A stretch of 64,000 nt of DNA, taken from positions 21,018,001-21,082,000 of the forward strand of contig OY292278.1 in NCBI GenBank assembly GCA_958496175.1, written 5' to 3'. Below the pieces are notes generated by a model, which saw only the letters and a list, made by a program, of their open reading frames with translations, made no database searches and was not told where the DNA came from. Both the position numbers and the translations under genes were made by a program. Positions 56,870 through 64,000 of this stretch are shown piece after piece. Source of the DNA: Sisyra terminalis. Lineage: Eukaryota > Arthropoda > Insecta > Neuroptera > Sisyridae. Numbering within the stretch: the stretch's first letter is position 1; the number at the start of each line of letters is the position of its first letter.

Positions 56870-58105
56870 ACCAAAAGTCCTAAATTAAAATTCAAATATT
56901 GATTAATGTTATACTTTTTGCTCAAGACCATGTAAAAAATTAAATAAAAGAAAAATGTTTTGTCTTTTTTTTTAAAAAGAAAAACTGTATATTAAGGAGT
57001 TAATTGGTTTGATATGAAAAATATACAGGAAAGTGGAGACCCGACGCCATTTAGTACATTTTTGACCGTTTTAAGACCAAGTTCCTCTATTTTACATCTC
57101 AGTGAGTGAAACACAATAGGCTGTCCGTCTACTCAGTAAATATGGAATTCTCATAAATCGATAGTTAAATACAAATGGATTGATAAAATGCCATTATGTT
57201 TTACATAAAAACTATGTAAATCCTATTAGATTTCTTGGAGAAAAAAATTCAACAAGAAAAAACTTCAGAAATTTACCTCTATTCATAAAATAATAAATTT
57301 AAATTTTATCTTCATTTCAAAGTCACCCTTTGAAAAAATAAAGTCCTACGTCCAACCCAAATAAAGCCATTTTTGACTTGGTAATTTATTCTCAAGTGTG
57401 CCTAACCCAAACAAAGCGTCTCGTCAATATGATAATGATACGAACCCAAAATGGAAAGAAAACTTCCTACCAAACGTGTGGCATATCCAACCCGATAACA
57501 AAACACGTTCCAACAAAAACTAAAACAAGGAACAATTCCCTGCCAGACTCGGGGGTGGCTGCCGGTCTCAACACCGGATGCAAGGGCTCGCTTTTTTGTT
57601 CAATCCCAAAAAAAAAAAAAAAAAATCGAAACGACTTACGTCAAAGCCAAACGACTTTATTTCATCTCAAAAAAATCAAGTTCATTAGCCGTTGCCTTCT
57701 TCCTCCCGAGTGATCCCTAAAGTATTTATTTGAAAACCGATCATTTTTACGAGTTTTGAAATTAAACGAGTCTCACGTGGCCCCCATACGGGGACCGTTC
57801 AATACTAAATTAAGCCCATTGTGTCAATAGTAAATAAAATATAATCCAAACAACAGTTCGAGAGGGAAACGAGACATTAAATCTGGCAATTCGATTTGAC
57901 GGAACGTCAATATTTATACAATCAAATCCTTAAATGTGTTCGATGATCGAAAGGGAAAATCGACAACGAATTATGGAAATCTGTTTCTTCCTCACTGAAC
58001 CAATTTCAACGATGATAATAAATTCTCATTAATTTATATTAACACAGACAACCTCTACCTATGTTATTTAATTAAAATAATTTTAACATAATTGAAAAGA
58101 ATTGT
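56870..58105. other. Unique sequence, less AT-rich at 57440-57960
   Basis: No gene supported. A 111-codon plus frame from 57378 runs through an A tract (57608-57625) and has no recognised domain. A partial MITE end (TTTACATCTCAGTGA at about 57095) is possible. Confidence 0.35.
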
Positions 58106-58108
58106 TCT

Positions 58109-58790
58109 GTGGGCGTAAAGCAGGGGCGGCTAATGAAAATTTTCAGGAAATCACACAAGTGCAAGTCTGGCTTGTGGACTGAGATGATTCCATACCAACT
58201 TGTAGATCGTAAGATGGTTTATTCATCAAGGGAAGTTTATTTTTCGATTATGTTTCTAGATATATCATATACAAAAAGTTGTTCATCTTTTGGAAAAAAA
58301 CCCGCCATTTTGCCATTTTTGTAGATCTTCGAAAGATGAGAAGTGCTGCTCAGCAAATGCGTGCCCATCGACGCAAATAAATAATGACCTGAAGAAGTAA
58401 AATCTGGGTAGGAAGCCACATGCAAAAGTATTTCCAAACTGAATGTCTTAATCATATCCTTCACTCTTTTTTCTATGTGGCCAGGGGAATTACCGTGCCG
58501 AAAGATCATTTTGTATTACTTTTTTTGGATATTCTGGCTATTTTTCCCGCTAAAGCTTGAATCAAATCTACTTTCGCAAGTTTTCATAGTGTTTGGCTAC
58601 GACTTTCATCCAAGAACTCGAACAATTCTAGGTATTCAAACCTTATTCGATGGTATTCCACGTCCTTCGTTCTCCACATCGGTTTTGCCATTATCAATTT
58701 TTGAAACTCCCTTAAAAAAGATTTCCTAAGAGCATGCTCAACGTAAGCTTTGACAAGCATTCAATGTTACTCCGCGCAGCAATTCTTGTT
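58109..58790 (-). pseudogene. Mariner transposase pseudogene
   Basis: On the minus strand, 58509-58237 gives IFRHGNSPGH, KRVKDMIKTFSLEIL, YPDFTSSGHYLFASMGTHL and FFPKDEQLF, matching the mariner C-terminal half (IFxHDNARPH, VKDxIKTFxWEVLPH, YSPDLAPSDYHLFxSM, FxxKDEQFFWRGI). Higher up, about 58685-58560, frames give DNGKTDVENEGRG and EFLDESRSQTL, matching the linker region (DVEDExRxGRPS; ELLDEDRSQTxxELA). The second catalytic aspartate (HDN) reads G, and the third (PSDYH) reads G. Stops and frameshifts occur upstream. It is therefore inactive. Terminal inverted repeats were not identified. Confidence 0.85.
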
Positions 58791-59059
58791 TAAATGGTAA
58801 AAAAATTATGTTCTACGGGAATCGTACATTTTAGGCACAAAACTCGATAAGTTCCAAGCTATTAAAAATAATAAAGTCGTAGGAAATATACACTTTTAAG
58901 AATTGGAAATCATTGTCAAATATCAAAAAAAAAAAAAATTGCCTAAATGACTTGGTTTGACAGACCCTTTATTGGTCGCCACCACCACTTATTGACAAAT
59001 TCCGATTTAATATTAACACGCCTTGTAATATAACAACCCTCAAGACTTAGATATATTGA

Positions 59060-59265
59060 TACATAAACAATACTTAAACACATACATGTGAGTGTAATAC
59101 AAATGAAATAAGTATTGTCTCAATCATGAACTAATTGATTCTTGTCATTAGTTTCAACTGACGTTTTCTTTTCATTCAATTGCCAATTATTGTCATTTGT
59201 CAGTTTTGCCAGTATTGGGCTATGAATATTTCCCAGAAAGTTACTCGTTTTCAAATATTCTTATT
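59060..59265 (+). repeat. Interspersed repeat family E, copy 4
   Basis: CATGTGAGTGTAATACAAAT, GTCATTAGTTTCAACTGACG, TTCATTCAATTGCCAATTAT, GTCATTTGTCAGTTTTGCC, AGTATTGGGC and TGAATATTTCCC in family order; the best preserved of the four. Confidence 0.65.
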
Positions 59266-59385
59266 TGAATATACCTTATTACATTCAATATGTCTTATAC
59301 ACCAAGCATATCCGTATTTGTTAGAGGCTGGCCTTCTTCAGGTTTTCTTAACTAAACATGCATTTTATGAAGAAACGTGTATTAA

Positions 59386-59480
59386 TAGTGTAATATACAA
59401 TATCTACTGTATATTACACTATACTATACTATACTATACTCTACTATACTATACTATACTCTACTACTATACTCTCGTAT
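59386..59480. repeat. Hairpin plus ACTAT-type pentanucleotide microsatellite
   Basis: TAGTGTAATATACA (59386-59399) and TGTATATTACACTA (59408-59421) are perfect 14-bp arms with an 8-nt loop. The right arm runs straight into a (TACTA)n-type tract to about 59480, interrupted by CTCTACT units. Confidence 0.9.
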
Positions 59481-59489
59481 AGTACAGAA

Positions 59490-60400
59490 GTAAGAATAAA
59501 CATCATTATATATTTATTATATATTTATATATAATTTAATTTAATTTATATATCAATATATTTCATATTTTTTACATTTTATGAAATAATATGCTTAAAT
59601 CAAAAAAAAGGGATACTGAATCAAAATAAATTTCATTTATGTCATATAAACCAATCGGAGGCTCAAGTTCTTGATTCGAAATAGTTAATATGTGCACTAA
59701 ACATCACATTGTACATCAAATCGTAAAAATAACTACCATTTTTCAATTTAAATTCAAGAAAGCACTGTTTTTTTTGCCTCCATTGGCAAGCCGTCACTGG
59801 TTAAAAGCTTTCAATTAAAATTGAAACATTTTTATTTTTTTTTCCTTGATAGTTTATCTAATGCAAGATTGCCCGAGTTAAACCCTAGGGTCAAGAGGGA
59901 TTTGTAGAAATATCATATTGTAAAACAAATAAACAGAACTAACTTTAAACTGTATTACATTGTTAAAACCACGCGCCTCCCAAATCATTATCGTAACGAT
60001 AATATTTATATTAACAACGTCGATAAGCCGGATCGAAGCTATATGAGGCACGAATTTGTCGTGACATACCCGAAATTTGTCATGAAAACGTGCCTAACGC
60101 CTATTGAGTAATATGTTGAGTAAATTGTTGCGTTATTATGAAAAATATTACCATTTAAAATCATTGATTGTATCACATGCCGAAGGCTCTGCACCTTAAC
60201 TCAACACAATGAATAGAACAATGTTTAATGCAAATATAAGAATGGTGAAAAATCGTTTTTCGGCAACTGAATTTAGTTTTAAGGGTGTAAAAGAACTACT
60301 ATTATATTCATAATGGACTTCAATTACAATGGTCCAATTTCAGAACTTGGATTTCCAACTTTCAACGTCAAAATCTGATATTGGGAAGTTAACATTTAAT
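59490..60400. other. AT-rich stretch, no gene seen
   Basis: TATATATTTA-type low-complexity sequence near 59505-59570; otherwise nothing recognised. Confidence 0.45.
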
Positions 60401-60403
60401 AAA

Positions 60404-60848
60404 TTATTTTGGTATAAGCTTGGATCAGGAACGTCGAGATATTCCGAACTGTAGATAACTATTCCGAATGAGTACGTATTGTTCACTCGAATGCAATTTG
60501 TACGTAAACTTTGACAAGCCAGAAATGAAGAAGCGACGGTTATTTTTATTATGGACCGATTTAATCGCGAATTAAATTAAAACAAAGTCGAAAATGCAAC
60601 GTTGCCAAATTGTGGGTATGCTAAAGTGGATTTGCCCAAAGTAGACTTTATTTAGAAAATTTAATTTTACACAATACAATATAAATACATATTTGAAAAT
60701 AACAATCACTACTTTATTTCTGACATGTCAAAATTTACGTACAAATTGCATTCGAGTGAACAATACGTACAGGAATAATATCGAAACCATTAAAAAACAA
60801 TTCTCAAATTTCGACGCTCCTGATCCAAGCTTATACCATTATTTTTTA
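60404..60848. mobile_element. Foldback with ~115-bp arms
   Basis: The left arm TGGTATAAGCTTGGATCAGG, then TACGTATTGTTCACTCGAAT, GCAATTTGTACGTAAA, TTTGACA is repeated inverted at 60721-60848 (TACGTACAAATTGC, ATTCGAGTGAACAATACGTA, CCTGATCCAAGCTTATACC). The ~200-bp loop contains sequence related to the foldback at 6150-6368 (GAATTAAATTAAAAC, GCAACGTTGCCA). No coding frame. Confidence 0.8.
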
Positions 60849-60929
60849 GAGTCCTTAATTATTACCAACTCTACCAAACTCTTTACCCCGTAACTAGGTA
60901 TAGACTAAACTAGTGACTCCAACCCTAAG

Positions 60930-61085
60930 CTCGCGGGCACCATGGTGCCCGTTATCCGTTTGCATGTACCCACCGCTGGTTTACAATGATAAAAATATGG
61001 AAGTTTTTTTTGTTTCTCGTATATATTGTTAACAATTCACAACCATAAATTAATCTTGAAACATAAATATTGCTTGCCATTCGAC
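60930..61085. repeat. Repeat family H, uninterrupted copy
   Basis: The perfect palindrome CGGGCACCATGGTGCCCG at about 60934-60951 is followed by the block TATATTGTTAACAATTCACA, ACCATAAATTAATCTTGAAA. It corresponds to the two separated halves at 6060-6480. Confidence 0.5.
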
Positions 61086-61107
61086 TGACCTCCTAGAATT
61101 CTTAGAA

Positions 61108-61155
61108 CAATGATGGTGAACCTATGACCCGTGGGTCAATGTTTGACCCACGCAA
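61108..61155 (+). mobile_element. Possible hAT terminus fragment
   Basis: CAATGATGGTGAACCTATGA, then GTGGGTCAATGTTTGACCCA-CG. A CA.TGATGG.GAACCTATG start followed by a palindromic block is typical of hAT ends. No opposite end was found before the window ends. Confidence 0.4.
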
Positions 61156-61159
61156 GCTT

Positions 61160-64000
61160 TTTAACTGACGATGGCTAGGCAACCATTTGTTTGTTCTGTT
61201 TGTAGAAAAAGACTTCAATAGCGCTTGTATCGCCACCTCTCTGTTTCACCCTGTGAAGCACTAATGGCCGCTATGCACATTAGTGACTCACGAGCTAATA
61301 CTAAAAAAATATAAAGAAAACGCCATATCTATCCTAGGATGTGTTTTAGGCTCAAAACTATTGGGGACCTTCGGTTTAAACTACCCAGATATAAACAAAT
61401 TACATAGCACTAATTGATTGTAAAATGATTCTACGAAATGTAGCCTAGTGAAATGCGAATGCTCAGGGTAGCTTAAGTGGTTTAATAATATTTTTTAAAA
61501 TAATTTTCTTCGTAGACTTATTTAAATGGAACAAAAAGAAAGAGTGTTACTGGTAAAGAGGATCGCTACTGATAATCAATCAAATGGTAGACAAAGTGGC
61601 CAGTTTTTTCATCGACACTAATTCCCTGACTTCTCAGATTCATTTTTGGTGGGGAGGGGGTTGTTTCTGATCAATTTCATGGAAAAGATTGCAAAATAAA
61701 ATTTACTTTAATTTACTTTAGTGATAGAATTTAAACTAATCCATAGTCACTCATAGAGTGATCTTCAAAACTTACTAGTGTAGAGCCCATAAGGCTCCAT
61801 CCTAACGGAAAGTATTAAGGACAGAGATCAGCTGCTTTAACTACAACGAAATGCAATTTTGGTGGGGAAGAGTGAGTGAAAGAGATATCTGTTGTGTTTA
61901 GTAGTTCAAATACAATGCAAGTTGTAATATACATGGAATGGATGCGGATGGAGTGAGAGAAACTATTTCTCTGCACCAACGAAAATGTCAGCAATATTAA
62001 TATTTAAAAAGAGGAATTTAAAAACTACACTTTGCAGTTAATGAAATGGGACTTAAACGACAAAAGTTTGTTTTGTTTTGTTCTATAATCGACCATTTAA
62101 CGGACAATTTCAATGTTTCTCATTACATGTCTTATTTGGACTATAAAAATTACTGATGAAAATCTAAGAAGGTACTCATAAAAACTAATTATTATTTATT
62201 ATTAGTTCAGATTGGAAATTATGAAGCAATGAATATTTCTTAATTGAAAATTTTAAAATGATCAGATAAAAATTCTCTTGAGACAATATTTTTGGTCTTC
62301 AAATCTTTAGTATATAGAAAAGCAACCGGAAATCTTAAGCGTCAAAAGTCTTATTTTTTTTTCAATTCTAATCTTAAACTTGTCTTATTCTAAGTTTCAT
62401 GTGGACCATCTCACACTAAGTCTATTCTTAAGTGTGTTGAGTCATTGACGATTTATAATTATAATTTTTTTTATCGCCATTCAAGCGGCTTCTTAACACT
62501 GGAACACTTCGGAGAAGAGAAATAATAAAATTGAGATAATCTAAAAATCTTAGAAAAAAAACGGAAGTTGAATGTTTCGTTTTATTAAAATCCATTAAAA
62601 AAACATTCTTTTTATGTATTCAAATCATGGTGTCCGTCTTTCGAGGGTTGACACCCTTATGTAAGGGTCGAAAGAGAAAGGTAGTGGTTACATCCAAATT
62701 TATGGTTTGGACAGGCGATTTTTTTACCCCTCGTGTACTTATGGTCGCTGGATTATAGTTGTTGTCGTAAATATGACCATAAATTATAATTTATGAAATG
62801 AAATGCTTTCGTTTATGATATGGAAACTTGAAATTTGAATAATTTAAATTAAACCGCCAAACTTGTATGCAGGAAAAATAAATGGTTGGAATTATAGCAT
62901 CCCTTACTACAAAAGGGTTGGTTATAAATAAAAATTAAAAAATAACATGTGCTTATATCGGAAATTAAATTTTCAAGTTAAACTATATGAAAATTTTGTT
63001 GAATGTCTTTTGTTTTTGTTTGATAGAGCGACAAAGAAAAATAATTGAAAACTTTTCGACGCGGCAACATTCAAAAGAAATAACAAATGCTTCTTCCAAT
63101 ATAACACTTTATTTTAATTTTGAATTTTCATATAAGTAACGTATTGTCAAATGATTTTCCATTGCATTAAAATTAAGTGTCTGTTATAAACAAATTATTA
63201 AATCAACATTTTAATATTCATTAAGGTCAAATAGGCAGACGATTGAGGCAATTTAAGATATTTTATATCAATATAAAATCTTTTAAGATTTCAACAGAAT
63301 GAAAACAACAAAACAAAACAAAAAAAAACAATAGTTACTATTCAAGAAAATAGTTTTTTAATTGATTAAGGGGGGAACTTGTTTTTGTTTTGAATATTTT
63401 TTTTTTGTTTGCTTTTGTAAATCAACTGTGGAATTAATGGCTGTTTAAGGTTGGGGATGAATAAAAGAATTTTTTACCTAATGTGTCAGCCAAGATATAA
63501 TCCAATAAAAATAAACAAAACAAATTTAAAAACACACCGCACACAATACTTGCACCACACGTCGCCATTTTCGCTTCACAACTGACAATCTAATTGTAAC
63601 GCGACTTTATCTGAGTATCTGAAATACAAAAGCCCCTCTTCTATACCATTTTTACGAGAGCGATACTAACGACATCTCTTACGTAAAAATAGAAATAAGT
63701 TGTATAATGGTTTAGTTCTGTACCTTACTAGAAGTTTGAATATTTACTTTGAAATTGTTTGATGTAGTTGGAGCGTGAACAATAGAATTAATTTTTAAAA
63801 TTTTATCAGGATAATTTTTATGAACTGAACTTCATAAAAGTCATAATTTAAATTTTCTTAGCTTGAAAATGAGTAGTTTGTTCTAAGAACTGTCAAAAAT
63901 ACTTGGGAAAGTATCAAGGGACTAAATTACTTCTTTTTTTTACTATTATCGAAGATAAATTCCACGTTCAGGTAATATAATATACGTTATAAATAGTATT
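61160..64000. other. Mostly unique AT-rich sequence to window end
   Basis: No gene supported. 61612-61690 has AATTCCCTGACTTCTCAGAT and ATCAATTTCATGGAA, a weak match to family B. 63540-63680 is less AT-rich without a recognisable frame. Confidence 0.4.

Noticed and set aside
57378..57713. 111-codon frame as a gene
   Set aside because: Runs through an A tract giving a lysine string; no domain.
58387..58410. CTGAAGAAG on the plus strand as a hammerhead start
   Set aside because: No stem II or GAAA follows; it lies in the mariner relic.
1..64000. CRISPR arrays, bacterial operons, rRNA or host multi-exon genes
   Set aside because: No regularly spaced repeats, no ribosomal sequence, and no frame with host-protein similarity or plausible splice structure was seen.

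Overview
This is an AT-rich eukaryotic, almost certainly insect, genomic window. The signs are very AT-rich DNA with homopolymer runs, the transposon families (Tc1, mariner, hAT, several non-LTR retrotransposons, LTR remnants, foldback MITEs and a tRNA-derived SINE), and the insect-type wording of the decayed reverse transcriptase and transposase frames. I found no convincing host exon, tRNA, rRNA or CRISPR. Every open frame is short (116 codons or fewer). The only frames with recognisable protein similarity are decayed transposon genes. The window is best read as intergenic or long-intron DNA that has collected mobile elements.

Layout. 0-1.3 kb: a minus-strand non-LTR retrotransposon broken by an LTR fragment that carries a heat-shock-element array. 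3-7 kb: a 493-bp hAT-like element with degenerate 8-bp target duplication, an 8-bp-TSD MITE, a foldback element inside an older repeat, and a local duplication. 8.8-11.2 kb: a Tc1 transposase relic, then a hAT transposase relic interrupted by nested insertions, one of which carries a hammerhead ribozyme motif. 13-15 kb and 18.6-19.3 kb: a family of foldback elements whose arms each carry a hammerhead ribozyme motif. 20-31 kb: copies of an unclassified repeat, a near-perfect 400-bp palindrome and a MITE. 34-38 kb: a non-LTR retrotransposon 3' end followed by an antisense hammerhead-like motif, a 560-bp foldback, a SINE and a LINE tail. 41-61 kb: scattered SINEs, foldbacks, a second HSE-bearing LTR, two mariner relics, a MITE cluster and a pentanucleotide microsatellite. 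The rest is unique AT-rich sequence, with a few less AT-rich islands that could be regulatory.

The most interesting signal is eight hammerhead ribozyme motifs in two repeat families. Two have every conserved core base (minus strand near 18896-18930 and 10502-10532). A third (plus strand near 14914-14948) has an intact core with A at the cleavage position. One element copy ends exactly at the predicted self-cleavage nucleotide (13776), and its flanks are ~230-bp direct repeats. This suggests a retroelement whose RNA end is made by ribozyme cleavage. Penelope-like elements are the known precedent, but the foldback arrangement here is unusual.
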